A DNA stretch of 6,985 bases from DAOTUL01 sp034437435. GTDB lineage: Bacteria > Chloroflexota > Anaerolineae > Aggregatilineales > Phototrophicaceae. The notes under the pieces were generated by a model. It did no database searches. It was not told the origin of the DNA and saw nothing but the letters and a program-made list of their open reading frames with translations. The stretch's first letter is position 1; each line of letters begins with the position of its first letter. Below, piece after piece: positions 1 through 5,797 of this stretch. A program made the position numbers and the translations under genes. Where the stretch lies: assembly GCA_964417785.1 (NCBI GenBank), contig CAYQJO010000225.1, positions 1-6,985 of the forward strand. The letters run 5' to 3'.

Positions 1-356
1 GGCGGGATGAGGGCCGGGCGGCTTTCTGGGTGCAAAACCGTCGGTGCCGTGTTGACATAGTAGGTCGTGGTCACATCAACGCCGGTGATTTCGCCGTAAG
101 CGTCGGTCCAGCTTTTGCCGGTCTCGCGCCGGATGACATCCATCGCCTCCTGCTGGTGCCGCCACATCAAATCACCGAATTGGCGCAGCACCCGGCAGCG
201 TTCTTCGATATGCCATGTTCCCCAACGTTTCTGCGCCTCGCGTGCGCGTTCAACCACCATCTCGACTTCACCCGACGACGCTTTGGGAACTCTGCCGATC
301 ACCTCGCCCGTCACCGGATTGGTGACTTCAAATATCGCGTTCTGGGTGTCTATCAT
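1..356 (-). CDS. Aldehyde dehydrogenase family protein, N-terminal part (runs off the left edge)
   Basis: The minus strand is open from ATG 356-354 to the window edge, giving 118 codons. The product should be an NAD(P)-dependent aldehyde dehydrogenase, which oxidises an aldehyde to its acid in the cytosol. The start of the ALDH fold is recognisable: FEVTNPVTGEVIGRVPKAS at residues 9-27, then a helix with EAQKRWGTW and an RCRVLRQFGDLM helix, then RRETGKSWTDAYGEI around residues 75-89, which matches the family 'ETGKP..DA..E' segment. The catalytic Glu and Cys lie beyond the edge, so the substrate cannot be named; a succinate-semialdehyde-like enzyme is one option. The start is supported by AGGAGAG (minus strand, 373-367), 10 bases upstream. 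The gene is divergent from the seven-gene cluster. Plus-strand frames here are antisense shadows. Confidence 0.88.
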   Translation of the reverse strand, partial: MIDTQNAIFEVTNPVTGEVIGRVPKASSGEVEMVVERAREAQKRWGTWHIEERCRVLRQFGDLMWRHQQEAMDVIRRETGKSWTDAYGEITGVDVTTTYYVNTAPTVLHPESRPALIP

Positions 357-390
357 CTCTGTATATCTCTCCTGGAATGTGCCTGACTTC

Positions 391-396
391 AGTATA
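391..396 (-). promoter_or_regulatory. Possible -10 box (TATACT) for the aldehyde dehydrogenase gene
   Basis: TATACT on the minus strand lies 34 bases upstream of the ATG at 356 and upstream of the AGGAGAG ribosome site, a normal distance for a -10 element. No convincing -35 hexamer is visible at 16-18 bases spacing, so this is only a candidate. Confidence 0.35.
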
Positions 397-452
397 GCCA
401 AAGTTATGACACCCGCCATAATGCGCTCATCTGCTGCTTAACGAGTCGCGGT

Positions 453-475
453 TATAATTGGCGCTGTGGTATAGT
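453..475 (+). promoter_or_regulatory. Candidate -10 boxes for the seven-gene operon
   Basis: Two -10-like hexamers sit in an AT-richer patch: TATAAT at 453-458 and TATAGT at 470-475. Initiation about seven bases after the second would start the RNA near 482, just ahead of GGAGGG (485-490) and the ATG at 501. Neither has a clear -35 at 17 bases, so the choice between them is open. The 144-base gap between the divergent starts (357-500) holds these boxes and the opposite-strand TATACT, with no other gene seen. Confidence 0.35.
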
Positions 476-484
476 ATCCCGCGT

Positions 485-490
485 GGAGGG
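485..490 (+). promoter_or_regulatory. Ribosome binding site that decides the start at 501
   Basis: GGAGGG lies 10 bases before ATG 501. A GTG at 483 is in frame but overlaps this site and would leave the strong Shine-Dalgarno sequence unused, so ATG 501 is preferred. Confidence 0.7.
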
Positions 491-500
491 CGATACCTGG

Positions 501-977
501 ATGAGACCACACGAAGCAATCGAACGCCGTCGCAATTTACTGCGCGTTATTTTGTTCCTGATTATCCTGGGAACACTGCCATTTTACCTGCTTGGATTCT
601 GGTTATGGGGTACCGCGCCGGACCCAGATGCGCCCAACGCACCATCTGAGGAGACGCTGGTCATCACCGACACGCCGATCGGGGCCAATCCGACCGAGAC
701 ACCGCGTCTGCTGCCGACCACCACACCGCGCCCCACATCAACCGATCTGAGTCCGCTGCGCCCGACGCCGCAGCAGTTTATCCCTCCCACCAGCTTTATC
801 TTGCCGACGGCCTATATCCCACCCACGCAGATCATCCTGCCGACGGCAACCAGCGCTCCTACGCTGACCCCGCTGCCGACGGACACACCATTACCGACCA
901 TTACACCTGGACCCACAATTACACCGCTGCTTCCGCCAACCGATACCCCACAGGCGGAGACAACCGAGGAAGCTTAG
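501..977 (+). CDS. Single-pass membrane protein with Pro/Thr-rich extracytoplasmic tail
   Basis: 158 residues from ATG 501; an in-frame GTG at 483 would add six. A short basic N-terminus (RRR at 9-11) precedes one hydrophobic segment at about residues 13-36. By the positive-inside rule the rest should face outward. That remainder is low complexity, dominated by Pro and Thr. Residues 93-116 form a tandem pair of 12-residue units of the form [FY]IPPTxxILPTA. Residues 120-150 are built from PTxTP-like units, and the acidic end is ETTEEA. No enzymatic domain is visible. Such tails often act as wall-spanning stalks or glycosylated spacers; that is a family-level analogy. It is the first gene of the cluster, ending four bases before the next start, and its last codons carry the GAGGAAG (966-972) that serves the next gene. 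Function unknown. Confidence 0.8.
   Translation: MRPHEAIERRRNLLRVILFLIILGTLPFYLLGFWLWGTAPDPDAPNAPSEETLVITDTPIGANPTETPRLLPTTTPRPTSTDLSPLRPTPQQFIPPTSFILPTAYIPPTQIILPTATSAPTLTPLPTDTPLPTITPGPTITPLLPPTDTPQAETTEEA
777..848 (+). repeat. Two-copy 36-base tandem repeat inside the Pro/Thr-rich gene
   Basis: Copy 1 (777-812) and copy 2 (813-848) encode FIPPTSFILPTA and YIPPTQIILPTA. Nine of 12 residues and, counted by eye, 26 of 36 bases agree. The mismatches cluster in the two variable codons in the middle and at third positions, so the repeat is diverged but in register. It is followed by shorter PTxTP-type periodicity to about base 950. Confidence 0.75.
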
Positions 978-981
978 AACC

Positions 982-2058
982 ATGTTTGATCTGAAAGCAC
1001 ATCTAAAAGCGATGGTCGAAACCCATGCCCCCTCCGGGCATGAGGGAGCCATCCGCGCTGTGATCCGTGACACCTGGACCGGCCTGACCGATGAACTGGA
1101 ACAGGACGGTCTGGGAAGTCTGATCGGCATCAAGCGTGCCACCCGGCGGCTCGATCCACCACGCAAGATCATGCTGGCCGCCCATATGGACGAAATTGGT
1201 CTGATGGTGCGCGACATCGTGGACGGGTTCATCTATGTCCATCGCATTTCCGGCGTCGATAACCGGCTGATGCTGGCGCAACCTGTTCTGGTACACGGAC
1301 AGCAAACCCTTCCGGGTGTGGTGGCCGCCGCGCCGCCCCACCTGCTCAAACCGGAGGAGCGCGGCCAGTATCCTGGTTTCGACCAGCTTGTGATCGACGT
1401 CGGCTTGCCCGCCGGTGAGGTCGAGCAGATCGTCAGTCTGGGCGATCTGATCACACCTGATGTCGGGATGACGGAATTACAGGGACAACGGTTGGCGGCC
1501 AAATCGTTTGACGACCGCGCCTGTGTGGCCGCCGTGACCTTCTGCCTGGATATGCTGCACTCCATGCAGTTTAGCTGGGATATTTACGCCGCCGCCACCG
1601 TTCAGGAGGAGACCGGTCTCTACGGTGCTGCCACCGCTGCTTATCACATCCAGCCCGACATCGCCATTGCCCTGGACGTGACCTTCGCCACCCAACCGGG
1701 TGTCAACAACAGCGACGGCACCGAGATGGGCGGCGGCCCGGTGATCGCGCTCGGCCCCAATTTCCACGTCAAGCTGGGCGACCGTGTGCGCGAGACGGCC
1801 AAACGCTACGAGATCAAATATCAGGACGAGGCACTGGCCGGACGCAGCGGCACCGACGCCTGGTCGATCCAGGTCGCCAACGAGGGCATCCCGACGCTGC
1901 TGTTCAGCATCCCCATTCGTAACATGCACTCGCCGGTCGAAACACTCGACCTGACCGATGTAGAACGAACCGGTCGCCTGTTGGCGCACTTCATCAGCGA
2001 ACTGGACGCGGATTTCCTGGCCGCCATCGACTTCAAAAAGGAAGAAACATCCGTATGA
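982..2058 (+). CDS. M42 family metallo-aminopeptidase A (FrvX/CelM-like)
   Basis: 358 residues, near the usual length for M42 peptidases, which are cytosolic di-metal (Zn or Co) enzymes that remove N-terminal residues from peptides and commonly assemble as dodecameric TET particles. The family set is complete: H68 and D70 in AAHMDEIG, bridging D177 in SFDDR, catalytic E209 and ligand E210 in VQEETG, D232 in ALDVTFA, and H316 in MHSPVE. The EMGGGPVIALGPNFH stretch (248-262) marks a subfamily often mislabelled 'endoglucanase'. There is a short insertion after the first strands (RRLDPPRK, 55-62) compared with B and C. No signal peptide is present. The start has GAGGAAG (966-972) nine bases upstream. 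The stop overlaps the next start in ATGA at 2055-2058. Cleavage preference (acidic, basic or hydrophobic) cannot be read from the sequence. Confidence 0.93.
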   Translation: MFDLKAHLKAMVETHAPSGHEGAIRAVIRDTWTGLTDELEQDGLGSLIGIKRATRRLDPPRKIMLAAHMDEIGLMVRDIVDGFIYVHRISGVDNRLMLAQPVLVHGQQTLPGVVAAAPPHLLKPEERGQYPGFDQLVIDVGLPAGEVEQIVSLGDLITPDVGMTELQGQRLAAKSFDDRACVAAVTFCLDMLHSMQFSWDIYAAATVQEETGLYGAATAAYHIQPDIAIALDVTFATQPGVNNSDGTEMGGGPVIALGPNFHVKLGDRVRETAKRYEIKYQDEALAGRSGTDAWSIQVANEGIPTLLFSIPIRNMHSPVETLDLTDVERTGRLLAHFISELDADFLAAIDFKKEETSV

Positions 2059-3098
2059 TTCTCAAGCAGCTTTCCGAAGCCGTCGCCGTTTCCGGCAGAG
2101 AAGACGCCGTGCGTGACATCGTTCTGGACGCCATCGACGGCCATGTCGAAAACATCCGTATCGACGCGATGGGCAGCGTCACGGCCATCAAAAAAGGCAC
2201 CGGCGACAATCTGCCCCGTGTGATGGTCACGGCCCACATGGACGAAATCGGCTTCATCGTGACGCAGATCGACAGTGGAGGATTGATCCACTTCCAAAAT
2301 GTGGGCGGTGTCGATGATCGCATCCTGCCCGGCCTGCGCGTCAAAATCGGTGACGATGCCGTGCCGGGGGTCATTCTGTGGACGCCAATCCATTTGAACC
2401 ACGACCAGAACGTGACCAAAATCGACAACCTGCGCATCGACATCGGAACCAGCAGCAAGGAAGCGGCGGCGGGCAAGGTCAAACTGGGTGATCGCATCGC
2501 CTTCGACAGCACCTTCATGGAACTGGGCGAGAACACCCTGCGCGGCAAAGCCTTCGATAACCGCGTCGGCTGCGCATTGCTGATCGACCTGCTTCAAGGC
2601 GGCCCTTATCCGGTGGATGTACTGGCCGCGTTCACCGTCCAGGAAGAAGTCGGACTGCGCGGCGCACGGGTGGCGGCTCGCATCCTGCAACCGGATGTGG
2701 CGCTGGCGTTGGAAGGCACGACCGCACACGATGTTCCCAATCCGGCAGCGGAACGGCACGATGTCGATGAATATGGCAACCCGGCCTGCCGCCTGAATCA
2801 GGGAGCAACGCTGACAGTGATGGACCGCAGCATGATTACGCATCCCAGCTTGCTGGCATTCTTGCGCCAGACCGCCGAGCGCCACGACATCCCCTACCAG
2901 TTAAAAACGCAGTTGGGCGGCGGCACCGATGCCGGAGCCATCCACATGACCGACGGTGGCCGGCCTTCAGCGGTTATCAGCGTTCCCTGCCGCTATATTC
3001 ACAGCCCGGCAGCGTTGATGAGCCGGACCGATTACGCTCACACGCTCAAATTAGTTCAAGCCGCGTTACATGATCTGAGTTTCGAGGTATTGAGATGA
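2055..3098 (+). CDS. M42 family metallo-aminopeptidase B (EGTT subfamily)
   Basis: 347 residues, a full-length M42 peptidase. Metal and catalytic residues: H61 and D63 in TAHMDEIG, D168 in AFDNR, E197 and E198 in VQEEVG, and H316 in YIHSPA. The fourth ligand position is E220, in ALEGTTAHDVP, rather than the Asp of A and C. Glu here is known in part of the family, so activity is expected. A longer segment follows this motif (residues 225-250) before the TVMDRSMITHP region. The substrate-side LGGGTDAGAIH (287-297) is intact. Translation is coupled to the upstream gene by ATGA, with AAGGAAG (2038-2044) 10 bases before the ATG. The protein is cytosolic, with no signal peptide. The likely role is trimming short peptides; specificity is unknown. 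Confidence 0.93.
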   Translation: MILKQLSEAVAVSGREDAVRDIVLDAIDGHVENIRIDAMGSVTAIKKGTGDNLPRVMVTAHMDEIGFIVTQIDSGGLIHFQNVGGVDDRILPGLRVKIGDDAVPGVILWTPIHLNHDQNVTKIDNLRIDIGTSSKEAAAGKVKLGDRIAFDSTFMELGENTLRGKAFDNRVGCALLIDLLQGGPYPVDVLAAFTVQEEVGLRGARVAARILQPDVALALEGTTAHDVPNPAAERHDVDEYGNPACRLNQGATLTVMDRSMITHPSLLAFLRQTAERHDIPYQLKTQLGGGTDAGAIHMTDGGRPSAVISVPCRYIHSPAALMSRTDYAHTLKLVQAALHDLSFEVLR

Positions 3099-3559
3099 GA
3101 CCATTGATTCTGTTGTTATCCCTGGTGATCGCGTTTGGCGTGGTCGCTCAGGACGAACCAACCACCCTGGAAGAGACGGTGCTGGAACAGGTGGCCGAAG
3201 TTCCCGGCCTGCGTGAGGTACTCCTGGTCGAGATTACATCCGAGACAGGCGAAGACGGTGAGAAAGTCGCCCTCCTGAGTGTGATGTATCGCACCGCCGA
3301 GACCAGCGAATTCGCTTACCGCGCCGAGATTCTGGATGTATTTCGGTCAGTGGCATCGGTGCTGGACGAAGACACCACCGATGTCGAACGGGTGGAACTG
3401 CTGCCCGCCGTCACCATTGATACGGTGATCGAGTCCGTGCTTGCCGACCTGGACGATCTGCTGGCGCTGGCCGATGGCAGCATGACACGCACGGCTTTTC
3501 TGGCCGAACTGGACGTGACCGCCATCAAGGCCGGTGAAGACGATGAGGCCGATGTTTGA
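3095..3559 (+). CDS. Small exported acidic protein of unknown function
   Basis: 154 residues. The N-terminus is a clear Sec signal peptide: M-R, a hydrophobic core at residues 4-17, and a likely signal peptidase I site after A18 (V16-V17-A18, then Q). The mature part is strongly acidic: counting by eye, about 35 Asp/Glu against 8 Lys/Arg in 136 residues, ending AGEDDEADV. There are no cysteines, so no disulfides and no lipobox. I recognise no domain; the pattern of a strand-like EVLLVEITSE and later helices suggests a small folded domain. The start overlaps the upstream stop (ATGA, 3095-3098) and has GAGGT (3084-3088) six bases before it. The stop shares one base with the next start. An exported product between cytosolic enzymes is odd, and its role in the operon is unknown. 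Confidence 0.82.
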   Translation: MRPLILLLSLVIAFGVVAQDEPTTLEETVLEQVAEVPGLREVLLVEITSETGEDGEKVALLSVMYRTAETSEFAYRAEILDVFRSVASVLDEDTTDVERVELLPAVTIDTVIESVLADLDDLLALADGSMTRTAFLAELDVTAIKAGEDDEADV

Positions 3560-4194
3560 TGAGCGTATCCGAGTTGATCCGTAAATCGTGGGACAAAAAC
3601 GACCCGACCGGCTGGTTCGACGCAGTTTACGCCCGCGCTCGCAGCGGTCAGGCCCATGTTCCCTGGGCGTTTATGCAGCCACATCCCGATCTGGTCGCGT
3701 GGTTGGACCAGAATCCCGGCGCTCATGGGCAGGCAGTTGTGATCGGCTGTGGCCTGGGCGACGATGCCGAAGAACTGGCCCGGCGCGGGTTCACGGTGAC
3801 GGCCTTCGACATCTCGCAAACGGCGGTGGACTGGTGCAACGAACGCTTTTCCGACAGCTCCGTCGATTACCGGCAGGCCGATCTGTTCGATCTGCCGCCG
3901 GACTGGCAGAACCGTTTTGATTTTGTACTGGAAAGCCGCACGGTCCAGGCGCTCCCTTACCAGATGAGCGAAAACGCGGTCCAGCACATCGCCAGGCTGA
4001 CGGCTCCCGGCGGAACGATGCTGGTGCTGTGTCATGGCCGTGAGCCAGAGGACGACTATCACGGCATTCCCTGGCCGCTTTCACGGCGGGAACTGGCCGC
4101 TTTTGAACGCAGCGGTCTGACGGAGACCGATTTTGAGGATTATACCCGGAACGGCAGTCGTCGCTTTCGGGTCACCTACCGGAAGGGAAAATAA
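3559..4194 (+). CDS. Class I SAM-dependent methyltransferase (TPMT-like)
   Basis: 211 residues from ATG 3559. A TTG one codon earlier is in frame, but the ATG shares a base with the preceding TGA and is preferred; GAGG (3545-3548) lies 10 bases ahead. The Rossmann-type methyltransferase core is clear. Motif I is VVIGCGLGDDAEELA (60-74). D84 in AFDIS should bind the SAM ribose. ADLFDLP (107-113) is the next acidic motif, and DFVLES (121-126) the following strand. APGGTMLVL (149-157) matches the post-core strand. The N-terminal WFDAVYARA and VPWAF segment resembles the thiopurine methyltransferase-like group, which methylates small thiol, selenium, tellurium or other soft nucleophiles. That is only a family hint; the substrate is unknown. 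The enzyme is cytosolic. The stop overlaps the next start in TAATG. Confidence 0.88.
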   Translation: MSVSELIRKSWDKNDPTGWFDAVYARARSGQAHVPWAFMQPHPDLVAWLDQNPGAHGQAVVIGCGLGDDAEELARRGFTVTAFDISQTAVDWCNERFSDSSVDYRQADLFDLPPDWQNRFDFVLESRTVQALPYQMSENAVQHIARLTAPGGTMLVLCHGREPEDDYHGIPWPLSRRELAAFERSGLTETDFEDYTRNGSRRFRVTYRKGK

Positions 4195-5174
4195 TGCAAG
4201 ACCTCATCAAAAAACTGACCGAAGCCTGGGGACCCTCCGGCTACGAACACCATGTGCGCGATCTGATCCGGCAGGAGGTGGCTGATCTGGCCGACGAGAT
4301 CACCGTCGATCCATTGGGCAATCTGATCTGCCGTGTCGGTCAGGGTGGGCCGAAGGTCATGGTCGCCGCCCATATGGACGAAATCGGCGTGATGGCGACC
4401 TTCACCGAGCCGAGCGGCTATCTGCGGTTTGCCGCCATCGGTGGCCTGCGACCGGCGACTTTGCGCGGCAACCGGGTCCGCTTCGAGGACGGCATTCTGG
4501 GCGTTGTCAGCGTCCAGTTGGATGCCACCGACCCCAAGATCGACCATTTCTATATTGATGTGGACGACGGCAGCGGTGGCGATCCACCACAGGCCGGACG
4601 CCCGGCCACATTCTGGCGCGAAATGGAAGTACGCGGCAGCCGCGTCGTCGCCAAAGCCCTGGATGACCGCATCGGCTGTGTGGTCGCCATCGAGACCATG
4701 CGCCAACTTAACAAGCAAACGCCCAACGAGGTCTACTTCGCCTTTACCGTGCAGGAAGAAGTCGGTTTGCGCGGCGCACGGACAGCCGCCCATACGATTA
4801 ACCCCGATGTCGGCATCGCTCTGGATGTCACGCTCACTGGCGACGAGATCAAAGGGCCGAAGATGGCGGTCAGGCTGGGGGAGGGTACCGCGATCAAGGT
4901 CCATGATAACGGGCTGGTGGTCCCACCGGCAGTCGTCAGATGGATGAAAGACCGCGCTGAGGCCGACGGCATCGCCTACCAGCTTGAGATGCTCACCGGC
5001 GGCACCACCGATGCCGCCGCCATCCAGATCGCGCGGGCCGGTGTTCCGAGCGGCTGCATCTCGATTCCGTGCCGTTATGTGCATACCACCAGCGAGACGG
5101 TCGATCTGGGCGATGTGCAGGCCAGCATCGATCTGCTGGCAGGACTGCTGAGTCACCCGGCGGAACTGGCATGA
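4194..5174 (+). CDS. M42 family metallo-aminopeptidase C
   Basis: 326 residues, the shortest of the three M42 proteins but complete. Ligands and catalytic residues: H60 and D62 in AAHMDEIG, D157 in ALDDR, E188 and E189 in VQEEVG, D211 in ALDVTLTG, and H297 in YVHTTSE. The segment KMAVRLGEGTAIKVHDNG (223-240) and LTGGTTDAAAIQ (267-278) are typical of a third M42 branch, different from A (GGGPVIALG) and B (EGTT). The start has GGAAGGG (4181-4187) six bases upstream and shares one base with the methyltransferase stop. The stop lies in ATGA with the TIR gene. The protein is cytosolic, with no signal peptide. It is expected to release N-terminal residues from peptides, alone or in a TET assembly; its specificity is not readable. 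Confidence 0.93.
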   Translation: MQDLIKKLTEAWGPSGYEHHVRDLIRQEVADLADEITVDPLGNLICRVGQGGPKVMVAAHMDEIGVMATFTEPSGYLRFAAIGGLRPATLRGNRVRFEDGILGVVSVQLDATDPKIDHFYIDVDDGSGGDPPQAGRPATFWREMEVRGSRVVAKALDDRIGCVVAIETMRQLNKQTPNEVYFAFTVQEEVGLRGARTAAHTINPDVGIALDVTLTGDEIKGPKMAVRLGEGTAIKVHDNGLVVPPAVVRWMKDRAEADGIAYQLEMLTGGTTDAAAIQIARAGVPSGCISIPCRYVHTTSETVDLGDVQASIDLLAGLLSHPAELA

Positions 5175-5782
5175 GCGACTACTACGACGACGATCACGAG
5201 CCACTGGAGGCTTACTGCGTCCGCTGTCGCCAGACCGTCGAGGTCGAGAATCCTCAGCCGGTGTGGACGCGCAAAGGGATGCCCGCGACTCGGGGTGAGT
5301 GTCCGGACTGCGGTGGTACGGTCTTTCGCATGGGGCGTACCGCCGCACACGACTCTCAGAGCAAACCCGAAGCTGTCGAGGTGAGCGGTGGGCAAAAAGG
5401 GCCGAAATTGTCGCAGGATACGGTCTATGTGTTGTATGCGGCGGCAGATATGGATTTCGCCAGCCAGATTGCAGAAGACCTCAAAAACAGCGGGATTACG
5501 GCATGGCTGCACGAACATGATGAAGCGGAGGTCGCCTGGGCCGGTGGAGTCCATCCAGCACTGGAACAATGCCAGCGCATGCTGGTGATTCTCTCTCCGG
5601 CGCTGCTGGCGGAAACAGCATTGGAGTCGCGCTGGACCTTCTTCCGCGAGAAACGCAAGCCGGTCATCATCGCCCAGATTGCCAGCGCGGACCCGCCCGA
5701 TGCCATCCGGCGCAGTCCGCGCTATGATTTTGCGGCGGATTATAAACGGGCCTTCCGCGAGATGCTTCAGGTTCTCGGCTAA
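5171..5782 (+). CDS. DUF5679 zinc-ribbon fused to a TIR domain
   Basis: 203 residues from ATG 5171, which overlaps the upstream TGA as ATGA. An in-frame ATG at 5069 lies inside the M42 gene, and the extra residues look random. Residues 13-54 form a small zinc-ribbon of the DUF5679 type: C16-x2-C19, then NPQPVWTRKGMPATRGECP, with C44-x2-C47 and a closing VFRMG. A polar linker (55-82) leads to a TIR domain at 84-203: VYVLYAAADMDFASQIAEDL (85-104), a strand ending in AWLHE (111-115), the MLVILSPALL strand (137-146), then KPVIIAQI (163-170). TIR domains cleave NAD or make signalling nucleotides, or act as scaffolds. In an ungapped comparison the catalytic Glu position falls on R154 (LESRW, 151-155), so enzymatic activity is doubtful. 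It is the last gene of the operon; its stop overlaps the opposing gene's stop. Biological role unknown. Confidence 0.85.
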   Translation: MSDYYDDDHEPLEAYCVRCRQTVEVENPQPVWTRKGMPATRGECPDCGGTVFRMGRTAAHDSQSKPEAVEVSGGQKGPKLSQDTVYVLYAAADMDFASQIAEDLKNSGITAWLHEHDEAEVAWAGGVHPALEQCQRMLVILSPALLAETALESRWTFFREKRKPVIIAQIASADPPDAIRRSPRYDFAADYKRAFREMLQVLG

Positions 5783-5797
5783 CCTTCACTCTGAAGC
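5764..5797. terminator. Possible bidirectional hairpin over the convergent stop codons
   Basis: GCTTCA (5764-5769) pairs with TGAAGC (5792-5797), and GGTT (5770-5773) pairs with AACC (5781-5784) around a 7-base loop, leaving a 7-base bulge on one side. Both stop codons (5779-5782) lie inside. There is no T-run on either side, so it is not a classic intrinsic terminator; it may be chance or a weak structure. Confidence 0.25.

Noticed and set aside
30..441. Two plus-strand open frames at the left edge
   Set aside because: They are antisense to the aldehyde dehydrogenase N-terminus, whose family motifs are clear on the minus strand.
982..2058. Annotation of M42 protein A as an endoglucanase (CelM)
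   Set aside because: The metal ligands and catalytic Glu are those of M42 aminopeptidases; the cellulase label is a historical name for this family.
1821..2885. Long minus-strand open frame (354 codons) opposite M42 genes A and B
   Set aside because: It lies antisense to two well-supported peptidases, its translation shows no recognisable domain, and such frames are common opposite GC-rich coding sequence.
3556..3558. TTG start for the methyltransferase
   Set aside because: It adds only one residue, and the ATG at 3559 directly overlaps the preceding stop with a suitable GAGG upstream.
5069..5170. Upstream in-frame ATG adding 34 residues to the TIR protein
   Set aside because: The extra residues overlap the M42 C coding end, look random, and ATG 5171 gives the ATGA coupling seen at other junctions.
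4176..5348. Long minus-strand open frame (390 codons) opposite M42 gene C and the TIR gene
   Set aside because: Same reasoning: the opposite strand has intact catalytic motifs, while this translation looks like an antisense shadow.
982..5782. Thoeris-type anti-phage system because of the TIR gene
   Set aside because: No SIR2, SLOG or other known Thoeris effector is present, and the neighbours are peptidases and a methyltransferase; the label is not supported.
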